This document shows, piece by piece, positions 15,055-23,622 of a DNA stretch of 33,101 bases. The stretch is taken from assembly GCA_020722185.1 (NCBI GenBank), contig DYLH01000006.1, positions 1-33,101 of the forward strand, read 5' to 3'. This stretch comes from Candidatus Avelusimicrobium gallicola (GTDB lineage Bacteria > Elusimicrobiota > Elusimicrobia > Elusimicrobiales > UBA9959). The notes below the pieces were generated by a model. It had not been told where the DNA came from. It was given only the letters and a program-made list of their open reading frames with translations, and searched no databases. Each line of letters begins with the position of its first letter. Positions within the stretch are counted from its first letter, which is position 1. The position numbers were made by a program, and so were the translations under genes.

Positions 15055-15069
15055 TTTATTGGAGGGTCT

Positions 15070-16224
15070 ATGAAACTTGTGGAATATGAAGGAAAAGAAA
15101 TTTTTTCAAGATACTCAATACCTGTCAGCCGACGCTATGCTATTATAAAGGACAAAAAGGATATTGAAAATCTCAAAATAGAGTCTTTCCCATGTGTGAT
15201 AAAAGCTCAAGTATTGGCTGGCGGACGAGGCAAAGCTGGCGGTGTGAAAGTTGCCAGGAATATGAAGGAAGCTGTTGAGTTGGCTTCCCGCATGCTTAAA
15301 ATGAAGATGATTACGCATCAAACCGGAGGGAAAGAAATAGTTGTCAATGAGCTTCTCATAGAGGAAGGTCTTGAAATAGAAAGGGAGATGTATCTTGCTG
15401 TAACTATGGACAGGAAAAACTCAAGGCCTGTTTTAATAGCTTCAAGCGAGGGCGGTATGTCTATAGAGGAATTGGCCAAAGAAAAGCCCGAAGCGATAAT
15501 AAAAATCCCAATTGATCCAGAGGCGGGACTCTTGGATTTTCAGGCGAGGGAACTTGCTTTTGCCCTGAAAGCAGGCAAGGAAATTTTCTGCTCGCTTAAA
15601 GAGCTTGCCAAAAATTTGACCCGACTTTTTATTGAGAATGATGCCAGTCTGGCTGAAATTAATCCTCTTGTCGTCTTGAAAAATGGCAAACTTATAGCGC
15701 TTGACTCAAAGATAGTTACCGATGACAATGCATCTTGCAGGCATAAAGAATGGCAAAATTATCCCGATAGGGAATCATCCGATATAGAGATTGAAGCCAA
15801 AGCTGCCGGGGTAAACTATATAGGATTAGACGGCAGTATAGGATGTATGGTAAATGGCGCTGGTTTAGCTATGGCCACGCTTGACACTATAAATCTGGCT
15901 GGTGGCAGTGCAGCCAATTTTTTAGATGTTGGAGGAGGCGCAACGGTAGAGCAGATCACTAAGGCTTTTAGAATAATACTCAAGGACCCAAAGGTGAAGG
16001 CTGTGCTTGTCAATATTTTTGGCGGAATAATGAAATGCGACAATATTGCCTCAGGTATAGTTGAGGCAAGTAAAAATGTAAACATAAATGTGCCGCTCGT
16101 CGTAAGACTAGAGGGGACTAGAGTAAAAGAGGGTCGAGAAATACTTGATAAATCTAAGATAAAAATAAGCCAAGCATCAAGCGCTTGGGAAGCGGCAAAA
16201 TTAGCTGTTGAGCTTGCAAAATAG
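15070..16224 (+). CDS. sucC: Succinyl-CoA synthetase, beta subunit
   Basis: The 384-residue protein is the ATP-grasp subunit that makes succinate and a nucleoside triphosphate from succinyl-CoA. It shows an N-terminal KLVEYEGKEIFSRYSIPV, the nucleotide-binding VLAGGRGKAGGVK and ENDASLAEINPLVV. A conserved C-terminal block follows: IGCMVNGAGLAMATLD, NFLDVGGGAT, VNIFGGIMKCD, VPLVVRLEGT. GGAGG lies 6 bases before the ATG. sucD follows after 9 bases. It is divergent from korAB, which makes its substrate. Confidence 0.95.
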   Translation: MKLVEYEGKEIFSRYSIPVSRRYAIIKDKKDIENLKIESFPCVIKAQVLAGGRGKAGGVKVARNMKEAVELASRMLKMKMITHQTGGKEIVVNELLIEEGLEIEREMYLAVTMDRKNSRPVLIASSEGGMSIEELAKEKPEAIIKIPIDPEAGLLDFQARELAFALKAGKEIFCSLKELAKNLTRLFIENDASLAEINPLVVLKNGKLIALDSKIVTDDNASCRHKEWQNYPDRESSDIEIEAKAAGVNYIGLDGSIGCMVNGAGLAMATLDTINLAGGSAANFLDVGGGATVEQITKAFRIILKDPKVKAVLVNIFGGIMKCDNIASGIVEASKNVNINVPLVVRLEGTRVKEGREILDKSKIKISQASSAWEAAKLAVELAK

Positions 16225-16233
16225 GGAGGGATA

Positions 16234-17145
16234 ATGTCTATAATTTTAAACAAAGATTCTAAAATACTAGTGCATGGCATCACCGGAGCACAGGGGTCTT
16301 TTCATGCTCAGCAGTGTATTGAGTATGGATCCAAAGTTGTAGCTGGCTTAACTCCGGGTAAAGGGGGAACTGCTCACCTCGGCGTCCCTGTTTTCAACAC
16401 CGCCAAAGAAGCAGTCAAAGCTACTGGCGCGGATGTTTCCTTAATATTTGTTCCACCACCTTTCGCGGCGGATTCAATACTTGAGGCGGCTTATGCCGGG
16501 ATAGATAAAATCATATGTATAACAGAAGGAATCCCCGTCATTGACATGTCTCGCGTAAAAAAGCATTTGAATGCGCTTAAGAATAGTGGAAGAGATATAA
16601 TACTTGTGGGGCCCAATTGCCCCGGCGTAATAACACCGGGAGAATGCAAAGCGGGAATAATGCCGGGATATATACACAAAAAGGGTAAAATAGGGATAAT
16701 ATCTCGATCCGGGACTTTGACCTATGAGGCTGTGTGGCAGATAACTTGTCAGGGACTTGGCCAATCCACAGTCATAGGTATGGGTGGAGATCCTATACAT
16801 GGTATAAACTTTATAGATGCTCTGGAACTATTCAAAAAAGATCCCGATACAGAGGCTGTTGTTATGATAGGCGAAATAGGCGGTAGCGATGAGGAAGATG
16901 CGGCGGCCTACATAAAAAAGAATTATGTAAAACCAGTCTTTTCTTTTATAGCCGGAAAGACAGCTCCAAAGGGCAGGAGAATGGGACATGCCGGCGCCAT
17001 AGTTGAAGGGTCAAGCGGTACACATGAGGCAAAAGTGGCGGCATTGAGACAGGCGGGAGTAACTGTTGTTGAAAACATTTCTGAAATAGGGAAAGAAGTG
17101 GCTGCGGCTTTACTTGGAAACCCTAAAGTTGGAAAGGCAAAATGA
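16234..17145 (+). CDS. sucD: Succinyl-CoA synthetase, alpha subunit
   Basis: The 303-residue CoA-binding subunit carries the phosphorylated His. It has [54 protein letters not shown] and the active-site region [19 protein letters not shown] with His252. The length is slightly above the ~290 usual for the family. GGGAGGGATA precedes the ATG. Its TGA overlaps the ATG of the CorA-like gene. Confidence 0.95.
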   Translation: MSIILNKDSKILVHGITGAQGSFHAQQCIEYGSKVVAGLTPGKGGTAHLGVPVFNTAKEAVKATGADVSLIFVPPPFAADSILEAAYAGIDKIICITEGIPVIDMSRVKKHLNALKNSGRDIILVGPNCPGVITPGECKAGIMPGYIHKKGKIGIISRSGTLTYEAVWQITCQGLGQSTVIGMGGDPIHGINFIDALELFKKDPDTEAVVMIGEIGGSDEEDAAAYIKKNYVKPVFSFIAGKTAPKGRRMGHAGAIVEGSSGTHEAKVAALRQAGVTVVENISEIGKEVAAALLGNPKVGKAK

Positions 17146-18068
17146 TAAAGAGATATAAAATAGAAAATGGAAAAGTAAATGAGGTTCCTCTCAAAGAGGA
17201 TATAATCGTTCTTATAAACCCCGATGACAATGAAAAGCAGTATATACTGGGGAATTTCCAGATAGATTCACATAATTTGAACTCTGCGCTAGATCCTGAA
17301 GATCCTGCCCGTTTTGAACTAGAAGCTGATCATTCAGCTTTAATATTCAAGAGACCTAAAAACTATTCATCAAAAGATCATTTTTTATTTAAAGTTTCCT
17401 CTATGGGTCTGTTTCTTTTTAACGAGAAGCTCATAGTAGTTTTATCTGAAGACATAAATCTTTTTTCCGGGAAACAGTATAATTCAGTTTCAAATGTGAA
17501 GGAAGCCTTCCTCAAAATAATTTACAGTTCCATATATCATTTTGTGGAGCACCTTAAAGTCATAAATATGGTGGCAGAGGAGATAGAGACTAAGATAAAT
17601 AAATCAATGGAAAATAAGTATCTCTTACATATGTTCACTCTTGAGAAAAGCCTTGTCTATTATGTAAGCGCAATATCTGCAAACAGTTTTGTTCTGGAAA
17701 AGATTAGAACGCATGGTCCTAAAATGGGCTTTGATGAAAAACTTATGGAACTTTTGGACGATATAGCCATAGAAAACAATCAGGCAAGATCTCAGGCTGA
17801 TGTATACTCTCAGGTGTTTGCGGGATTAATGGATGCCAGAGCTTCTGTTATAAACAATAATATGAATATATGGCTTAAAAATTTGACCATAATAACGATA
17901 GCTATAGCTGTGCCTAATTTCTTTGCTTCAATGGGCGGTATGAGCGAACTTAGAGAAATAATTGGTATAGATAATACCAGATTTGCTCAGGCCATATTCC
18001 TTGTTTTTTCTCTCCTTTTAGCGCTTTTAACAATAGAAATGTTTCGAAGAATTGAAAAAAATAAATGA
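17142..18068 (+). CDS. CorA-like divalent cation transporter with altered signature
   Basis: The 308-residue protein has the CorA layout: a cytoplasmic N-terminal domain, a long helical stalk (~residues 115-235) and two C-terminal membrane helices ([18 protein letters not shown] and [19 protein letters not shown]) with a basic end. The signature after the first helix is GGMSEL, where CorA has Gly-Met-Asn. The Asn is replaced by Ser, so it may transport another ion, or transport poorly. It overlaps sucD by 4 bases and rimO by 4 bases, suggesting coupled translation. The family is clear; the substrate is not. Confidence 0.8.
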   Translation: MIKRYKIENGKVNEVPLKEDIIVLINPDDNEKQYILGNFQIDSHNLNSALDPEDPARFELEADHSALIFKRPKNYSSKDHFLFKVSSMGLFLFNEKLIVVLSEDINLFSGKQYNSVSNVKEAFLKIIYSSIYHFVEHLKVINMVAEEIETKINKSMENKYLLHMFTLEKSLVYYVSAISANSFVLEKIRTHGPKMGFDEKLMELLDDIAIENNQARSQADVYSQVFAGLMDARASVINNNMNIWLKNLTIITIAIAVPNFFASMGGMSELREIIGIDNTRFAQAIFLVFSLLLALLTIEMFRRIEKNK

Positions 18069-19357
18069 AAAAATTTAGACTTGTAAGTCTTGGTTGCCCT
18101 AAAAATCTAACTGATTCTGAAGAAATTTCATCTTTTTTTCATTCTAAAGGATACAAACTTGTCAATGAAGGTTTTTCACAGTTTGCGATAATAAACACAT
18201 GCGCTTTTTTAAAATCGGCTGTCAAGGAATCCAAATCTGTCATAGAAGAATACCTTGAACTTAAAAGGAAAGGCATTGTTAAAAAATTGATAGTGGCTGG
18301 ATGTCTGGTTGAAAGGGAAAAAGAAAAAATTTTAGAGGAATATCCTCAAATAGACGCTGTGATAGGAGTCAGTTCTCTGGACATGATTGATGAAGTTATT
18401 TCAGGGAAATCATATATTTTGAAACATCCCGACGTTATGAAAAGCAGGTCTAGGTTGTTGCTTACTAAAAGCCATAGCGTGTATCTTAAAGTGGCAGATG
18501 GATGCGACAATAGATGCTCTTACTGCACTATCCCATATATACGAGGTCCGCTTCGCTCAAAATCGATAGAGGATGTTTTTCAGGAGGCCATGTCTTTGTC
18601 TGAAAATGGAGCTGTCGAGATTTCCCTCATAGCGCAGGATTTAACTGCCTATGGCAGAGACATATATCGCAGTCCGGCGCTTAAGGAACTTCTCAAAAAA
18701 CTTAGTTTGATAAAAAAGACGAGATGGTTTAGACTGATGTATATGTATCCTGATTTGATTGACAGAGAATTGCTTGAAATGATAAAGAACTCGGAAAATA
18801 TATGTCATTACCTTGAGATGCCTCTACAACACATATCTGACAATGTGCTTAAAAAAATGAATCGTCGATCCAGTGAAAAAACTATACGCTCAAAGATAGA
18901 ACTTATCAGAAAAATCTTACCAGAACTCGCCATAAGAACAACCTTTATAACAGGTTTCCCGCAGGAGACTGAAAAAGATTTTTTGAAACTTCTCTCTTTT
19001 GTAAAAGAATATAAGTTTGAAAATATGGCCGTATTCAAATATTCAAGAGAGAAGGGGACAAATGCTTATTCCCTTGAGGGACAATTGCCAGCAAAAATTA
19101 AAAATGAGAGATATAATAGACTTCTCATTGCCCAGTCTGAATGTGTTGACAATAGAAATAAGTCCCTCATAGGTAAAGAATTTGAAATACTTGCCGACAG
19201 CCAATTCATTGGCAGAAGATATGCCGATGCTCCTGAAATTGACGGACAGGTTAAAACAAATTTCCCCATGACTTCTGGCAAATTCTACAAAGTGAGAATA
19301 ACAGAGGCCATAGGTTATCATTTACAAGGAGATGAAAAGAGGCGCAAAAGTGCGTAA
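18065..19357 (+). CDS. rimO: Ribosomal protein S12 methylthiotransferase RimO
   Basis: The 430-residue enzyme adds a methylthio group to an aspartate of ribosomal protein S12. The N-terminal UPF0004 domain has SLGCPKNLTDSE, NTCAFLKSA and VAGCLVERE, giving three cluster cysteines. The radical SAM motif is DGCDNRCSYCTIP (around residue 147). A C-terminal TRAM-like region includes GKEFEILADS. SLGCPKN with QDLTAYGRD favours RimO over MiaB. It overlaps the CorA-like gene (ATGA). A hairpin terminator candidate follows about 25 bases after the stop. Confidence 0.93.
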   Translation: MKKFRLVSLGCPKNLTDSEEISSFFHSKGYKLVNEGFSQFAIINTCAFLKSAVKESKSVIEEYLELKRKGIVKKLIVAGCLVEREKEKILEEYPQIDAVIGVSSLDMIDEVISGKSYILKHPDVMKSRSRLLLTKSHSVYLKVADGCDNRCSYCTIPYIRGPLRSKSIEDVFQEAMSLSENGAVEISLIAQDLTAYGRDIYRSPALKELLKKLSLIKKTRWFRLMYMYPDLIDRELLEMIKNSENICHYLEMPLQHISDNVLKKMNRRSSEKTIRSKIELIRKILPELAIRTTFITGFPQETEKDFLKLLSFVKEYKFENMAVFKYSREKGTNAYSLEGQLPAKIKNERYNRLLIAQSECVDNRNKSLIGKEFEILADSQFIGRRYADAPEIDGQVKTNFPMTSGKFYKVRITEAIGYHLQGDEKRRKSA

Positions 19358-19380
19358 GAGTGTCTGCCAGTATGCCCAAA

Positions 19381-19411
19381 AGACCTAAAAATAAATAGGT
19401 CTATTTTCATT
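19381..19411 (+). terminator. Probable terminator after rimO
   Basis: AGACCTA / TAGGTCT form a 7-bp stem with an 8-base loop (19381-19402), followed by the T-rich ATTTTCATT. The stem is short and A/T-rich, so confidence is moderate. Confidence 0.5.
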
Positions 19412-19470
19412 AAAAAAAATGCCAAAGGTTTCTTTTTATTTTAGAGAGCAAGTCATAGAATATTTGTATA

Positions 19471-19556
19471 ACCTGTAATCTTCGTATAGGACGAAGAGCA
19501 TCCACCCTCAAACCGCTTAATTTGAGGTCACCAGGGAGATGGCGTTTTTCTTTTTG
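19471..19556 (+). promoter_or_regulatory. Structured leader RNA candidate upstream of the 19565 gene
   Basis: Two hairpins lie in the leader: CTTCGT-ATAGG-ACGAAG (19480-19496) and CCTCAAA-CCGCTTAA-TTTGAGG (19506-19527). The second is enclosed by CATC...GATG (19499-19502 with 19537-19541) and is followed by GGCGTTTTTCTTTTT, like a terminator. The ribosome binding site of the next gene is directly after the T run. This looks like an attenuator or riboswitch-type leader. It does not match any riboswitch consensus I can recall. Confidence 0.4.
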
Positions 19557-19564
19557 GAGATCTT

Positions 19565-20383
19565 ATGGCGTTTTTTGATGTATTGAAAAAAATCTTCCTG
19601 ATTATATTTTTATCTGCTGAGCTCTCTGCCCAAACAGAGATAAAAAATGAATTTATAGATCCAGAGGTGCAGAACTTTTTTGAGACTATGTATGGCTATA
19701 AAAAGCCGGGAGCCGTTTCCTCTTTCCGTGATGTGCCCATATCCCTTGTGAATAAAAACTCTTCGATAAAAAATATTTCATCAATGATGTCAAAGTATGA
19801 ATCTCGCTCCATGCCGTCTTCTGATATGATGCCGCTTCACTACCTTGTTAAAAATGCTTATACCTCGGGGCCTATTTCATCTTGTGTAATAGAGCCAGAC
19901 TCAAATTTTCCAGTCAAGGTGTTAAAGTTTTCCCTAGTTGAAATAAGAACGACAAATTCCGACTATAACAAGGTTTATTCTAATGTCCTTTTGCCTTCAG
20001 ACTTTATTTTTGCCTTGGAAGAGACTGTAAAATCAGGCAAACAAGAATATAAGGTCATTGTGGGCTGGTTGCCTTATGAAAATATTGGATCTGTGATTGG
20101 CTCACCCTTGATAAAAAGTGTTTATCTTTCCAAGAGAAACGATTTAAAGGCGCCACTTACCGATGTCAATTTGGTAATAAAGGCCCCATCTGACAGAGAT
20201 CCGGCTCTTTTTGCGGAGGCTTTTCAAAAACAAGTTTCATCAATAGGCTTTGTGCCAAAAGAAGTTAAAAATCTCAAGGTAGCTCCAAATGCCAGATTTT
20301 ACCTCATAGAGATTAGTGGTGGAATTCCTATTGATAAGACTGATCAATTATTGGCCAATCCTTTCGTCTTGAAGTTTAATTAG
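19565..20383 (+). CDS. Exported protein of unknown function
   Basis: The 272-residue protein has an N-terminal signal sequence (FFDVLKKIFLIIFLSAELSAQ). The mature region is mixed alpha/beta without repeats. It includes MPLHYLVKNAYTSGPISSCVIEPDSNFPVKVLKFSLVEIRTT, read here as two neighbouring segments, and a C-terminal FYLIEISGGIPIDKT. I do not recognise a family and see no catalytic motif. TTGGAGA precedes the ATG at 19565. It sits between a structured leader and ftsX, so it may be an envelope protein made with the division genes. Confidence 0.65.
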   Translation: MAFFDVLKKIFLIIFLSAELSAQTEIKNEFIDPEVQNFFETMYGYKKPGAVSSFRDVPISLVNKNSSIKNISSMMSKYESRSMPSSDMMPLHYLVKNAYTSGPISSCVIEPDSNFPVKVLKFSLVEIRTTNSDYNKVYSNVLLPSDFIFALEETVKSGKQEYKVIVGWLPYENIGSVIGSPLIKSVYLSKRNDLKAPLTDVNLVIKAPSDRDPALFAEAFQKQVSSIGFVPKEVKNLKVAPNARFYLIEISGGIPIDKTDQLLANPFVLKFN

Positions 20384-20414
20384 CATATCTTACTCACTTT
20401 GCCCTCCAAATTTA

Positions 20415-20420
20415 TATAAT
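20415..20420 (+). promoter_or_regulatory. -10 box before ftsX
   Basis: TATAAT is 7 bases before the ftsX-like ATG and there is no ribosome binding site between them, which suggests a leaderless transcript. The -35 region is weak (TTACTC at a long spacing). Confidence 0.4.
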
Positions 20421-20427
20421 TGTATTT

Positions 20428-21192
20428 ATGGAACAGATAAAGGAAATTAGGAAGTCCAAAAACGGATATAGGATAATATTTTTAGTTTCTCTAGTTTTTG
20501 CCTTGCTTTTTGAATGCCTTGTATTCATTCGCTCTCAAGTTCAAAAAATAGAATCTGTTTTAAGGGACGATTTCAGAATAGTTCTTGTAAAATTGCCAGA
20601 AGTATCCAAAGAGTCAGTTATGGAAAAAGTGGCTGCATTGCAAGGTGTTAGCAATGTAGTTTTTGTTTCATCTCAGGAAACTCTTGAAAAGATAAAACAG
20701 GAGGATAAAGAGTTATATTATTCTCTTTCTGCGGTAGGCAGAAATCCAATTCCTGACATAATAGAAGTGCAATTGCAAGATACAGCATTGGGGGATTTGG
20801 AAAATTTTGCCACTGAGGCCTTGAAGATAAGAGGGATTGACGATGTTAAGTATAAGATACTTGAATCCTATGCAATAATACACTTTTCATTTTATTCCAA
20901 ATTTCTTTCGGTTGTTATTTCGCTGGCACTGCTTATAGCCATAATCATCTTTTTCACCGGCATAGCGCATGCGGGATTTTCCAATTTTTTCACTTCACTA
21001 AGAAATTCATTCAAGTGGTTTTCTGCGGGCCTCCTTGGAGCGGGCTGCGCTGTTTCCTTCGTGTATATGGTGATTTATCCCGTCAAATATCTCAGCCCCG
21101 TCTGGGTATGGCCAAGTTATTGGTGGCATATTCTAGTTGGACTTGTTTGCGGCCTTTTGGGCTGGGTTTTTTATCAATGGAAAAAAAATTAA
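20428..21192 (+). CDS. ftsX: FtsX-like cell-division membrane protein
   Basis: The 254-residue protein follows the FtsX plan. It has one N-terminal membrane helix (about 17-37), an extracytoplasmic domain (about 40-150) with the pattern VMEKVAALQGVSNVVFVSSQETLEKIK, and three C-terminal helices. FtsX works with the ATPase FtsE to activate murein hydrolases through EnvC-type proteins at the septum. No ftsE lies next to it here. It is shorter than the usual ~300 residues. The 3' end overlaps the EnvC-like gene by 16 bases, and that partner supports the assignment. Confidence 0.8.
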   Translation: MEQIKEIRKSKNGYRIIFLVSLVFALLFECLVFIRSQVQKIESVLRDDFRIVLVKLPEVSKESVMEKVAALQGVSNVVFVSSQETLEKIKQEDKELYYSLSAVGRNPIPDIIEVQLQDTALGDLENFATEALKIRGIDDVKYKILESYAIIHFSFYSKFLSVVISLALLIAIIIFFTGIAHAGFSNFFTSLRNSFKWFSAGLLGAGCAVSFVYMVIYPVKYLSPVWVWPSYWWHILVGLVCGLLGWVFYQWKKN

Positions 21193-22328
21193 CTCCTTTC
21201 TTCTTATTTTTTGTCATGTATTTTATTGCGTCAGGCCTTTGTTTTGCGCAGAAAACTGAGAAACATATTTCTAAATTGCAGGAAATACAAAAACAGATAG
21301 ATCTTAGAAACAGGGAGCTTGAAGAATATATAGGCAAAGTGGAGGATTTAAAAGCGCAGATGCGTTCTATAAAGAGAGAAAGTGAAGAGGAAAAAAAGAG
21401 AAAAAAAATGCTTGAAGAATCTCTTAAAAAAACTTCTGGAAATATTTCAGGACTTCGCGAGAAATACTCAGCTCTTAAAGAAGCATATATGCGCATCTTA
21501 TTTGAAATGACAATGGATAGTTCAAAAATGTATATCGAGAGTTTTTCAATGACTGATTACTATGGCAAAGATACCATAGTAAAATCGATAACGCTTAGAA
21601 ACATAATACTTGGTAAATCGGCCATAGCTAAAAGCGTGAACAAGAAAAGCGCCACAACCGATGTTGAAGTTAAAAAACTAATAAGTAAAAAGCAAAGTAT
21701 GGACGAGGAAAAGAGGAGAGTCCTTGATAGACTAAGACAAAGAGAAAAGAAACTGACTATTACAAAAAGAGAAATGGAGAATGATCAAAAAAAGCTTAAA
21801 GCTTTGCAAAGTGAAATAGTTCGGCTTAAAAACTCGGCGGCCGAATTGAGTGGTCTTATAAAAAAACTCAAAAAACAATCCCCTTATAAAGATCCTAAGT
21901 TGACTTATATCCCAATTGAAAAATACTCGCTTCCGTGGCCTGTGGATGGTATGATCATAAGCCGTTTTGGAAAGGAATATGTCCCTCAGCTTAAAACATG
22001 GCTTATCAGAGACGGGATAAGAATAAAAGCTCAACTTAGAACTCCTGCAAAATCAGTTATGAATGGGACTGTTGTCTATACCGGCCCTTTCAGAAATTAT
22101 GGGAATATAGTTGTAATTGGCAATGAAGAAAATGTATTTACTACTTATGGGATGCTTGGATCAATTTCAGTTAATTCTGGGGATAAGGTGAATGCTGGAT
22201 CTATCGTTGGCTATGTCGGAGATGATGTGCAGGCTATTAAAGATGATGAGAATTTACACAGCGCCCTTTACTTTGAAATAAGGATAGGTTCAGACGCTGT
22301 AGATCCACAACTTTATTTAAAAAAATAG
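21177..22328 (+). CDS. EnvC-like murein hydrolase activator (degenerate LytM)
   Basis: The 383-residue protein has a signal peptide (MEKKLTPFFLFFVMYFIASGLCFA). A long coiled coil (about 30-245) follows, and then a C-terminal M23/LytM domain (from ~265). In active M23 enzymes the first zinc ligands appear as HxGxD. Here that block reads RDGIRI, and the final HLHFE block reads ALYFE, so the zinc site is lost. Loss of zinc ligands with coiled coil and FtsX next door is the EnvC pattern. The start at 21177 is chosen for the signal peptide; the ORF-track start at 21015 runs inside ftsX. Confidence 0.85.
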   Translation: MEKKLTPFFLFFVMYFIASGLCFAQKTEKHISKLQEIQKQIDLRNRELEEYIGKVEDLKAQMRSIKRESEEEKKRKKMLEESLKKTSGNISGLREKYSALKEAYMRILFEMTMDSSKMYIESFSMTDYYGKDTIVKSITLRNIILGKSAIAKSVNKKSATTDVEVKKLISKKQSMDEEKRRVLDRLRQREKKLTITKREMENDQKKLKALQSEIVRLKNSAAELSGLIKKLKKQSPYKDPKLTYIPIEKYSLPWPVDGMIISRFGKEYVPQLKTWLIRDGIRIKAQLRTPAKSVMNGTVVYTGPFRNYGNIVVIGNEENVFTTYGMLGSISVNSGDKVNAGSIVGYVGDDVQAIKDDENLHSALYFEIRIGSDAVDPQLYLKK

Positions 22329-22344
22329 ACTCATTGAGGAGAAT

Positions 22345-23622
22345 ATGAAAATGAAAAAAAGAACTTTGTGGCTTACAATAATTTTTTGCTCGGTTTTCGG
22401 ATTTGTATTTCCGAAGATTAATTCCGCCGCTGACAATACTTATCAACAACTCAAAGTCCTTGTGGATATGATAGAGATAATAAATAAAAACTATGCGGAA
22501 GATATTGACTATGAAAAACTCATACATGGCGCCGCTAGAGGCATGGTGGATCAACTTGACGAATTTTCTCAATTCATGGACAAGAATGTTTACAAAATAG
22601 TAATGGAAGATACTGAAGGAGAGTTTGGCGGTATAGGGATAAGACTTGATATTAAAGATGGCTGGCCTACAATAATAACCCCAATGCCCGGTACTCCCGC
22701 TTATAAAATGGGGCTTTTGCCCGGAGATAAAATTGTCAAGATAGAGAGTGAGACCACAAAAAATATGGTTTCAGATGAAGTTGTCAAGAGACTTAGAGGA
22801 AAACCAGGCACAAAAGTTAAAATTACAATAGCCAGAGAGCCTGTAAATAAAGATGAGGATTGGATTTATAAGGATTTAGAAATATCAAGAGAGTTGATAA
22901 AGCCAGAAACCGTAAAGTATAAGCCTATGCCAGACTCAATAGCTTATGTGAGAATAGTTGATTTTTCTGGCCATATGGTGGATGATTTTGCCAATGTTAT
23001 GAAAAAAGTCTCAGCTGATAAATCTCAGGGATTGATTTTAGATCTAAGATACAATCCCGGCGGTTTATTGATGGGAGCTGTGGACCTTTCCAGATTCTTT
23101 ATTTCAGGCGAAAAGATGATAGTTTATACTAAAGGTAAGAATAGTTCCAATTATCAGGAATTTCACTCTTATGCTAAAGCGCCATATCCAAGCTTGCCGA
23201 TAGTTGTCTTGATAAATAAGTATTCAGCCTCTGCCAGCGAGATTTTTGCTGGAGCTATGCAGGACAATAGGCGCGCTGTGATAATAGGCGAAACTTCCTT
23301 TGGCAAGGCCAGCGTTCAACAGATAATTCCACTCGCAGACGGCTCTGCTCTGCGTCTTACAATTGCCCATTACTATACACCGTCAGGTAAAATGATACAT
23401 AGAGATCCTAAGACTGGCAAAGGCGGAATAACACCAGATATTAAAGTAAAAATTTCCAGAGAAGATGAGCTGAAAGTTTTTGAAAGCATGGAGGAGATAT
23501 ACTATCCTCAGAAAGAAAATGCTATCAAAGACAAGCCAAAAGTGAAGGATGAATGCTTGGAAAGAGCTCTGGAAATACTTAAGGCAAGAGATTCTTTCTT
23601 AAGCCTTAAACAAACCGTATGA
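22345..23622 (+). CDS. Carboxy-terminal processing serine protease (S41, CtpA-like)
   Basis: The 425-residue protein has an N-terminal signal or anchor (about 6-30), then a PDZ domain (about 85-175: FGGIGIRLDI, AYKMGLLPGDKIVKIE). The S41 catalytic domain has Ser in YSASASEIFAGAMQD (near 296) and Lys in GETSFGKASVQQ (near 319). CtpA-type enzymes degrade or trim envelope proteins including murein hydrolases. The gene follows the EnvC-like one by 16 bases with GAGGAG before the ATG. Its TGA overlaps tsaD (ATGA). The order ftsX-envC-ctpA is common in many bacteria. Confidence 0.92.
   Translation: MKMKKRTLWLTIIFCSVFGFVFPKINSAADNTYQQLKVLVDMIEIINKNYAEDIDYEKLIHGAARGMVDQLDEFSQFMDKNVYKIVMEDTEGEFGGIGIRLDIKDGWPTIITPMPGTPAYKMGLLPGDKIVKIESETTKNMVSDEVVKRLRGKPGTKVKITIAREPVNKDEDWIYKDLEISRELIKPETVKYKPMPDSIAYVRIVDFSGHMVDDFANVMKKVSADKSQGLILDLRYNPGGLLMGAVDLSRFFISGEKMIVYTKGKNSSNYQEFHSYAKAPYPSLPIVVLINKYSASASEIFAGAMQDNRRAVIIGETSFGKASVQQIIPLADGSALRLTIAHYYTPSGKMIHRDPKTGKGGITPDIKVKISREDELKVFESMEEIYYPQKENAIKDKPKVKDECLERALEILKARDSFLSLKQTV

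Noticed and set aside
19471-19556. Known riboswitch (cyclic di-GMP, SAM, cobalamin, fluoride, THF and others) in the rimO-19565 gap
   Set aside because: I compared the sequence by memory with these consensus cores and found no convincing match, so it is reported only as an unassigned structure.
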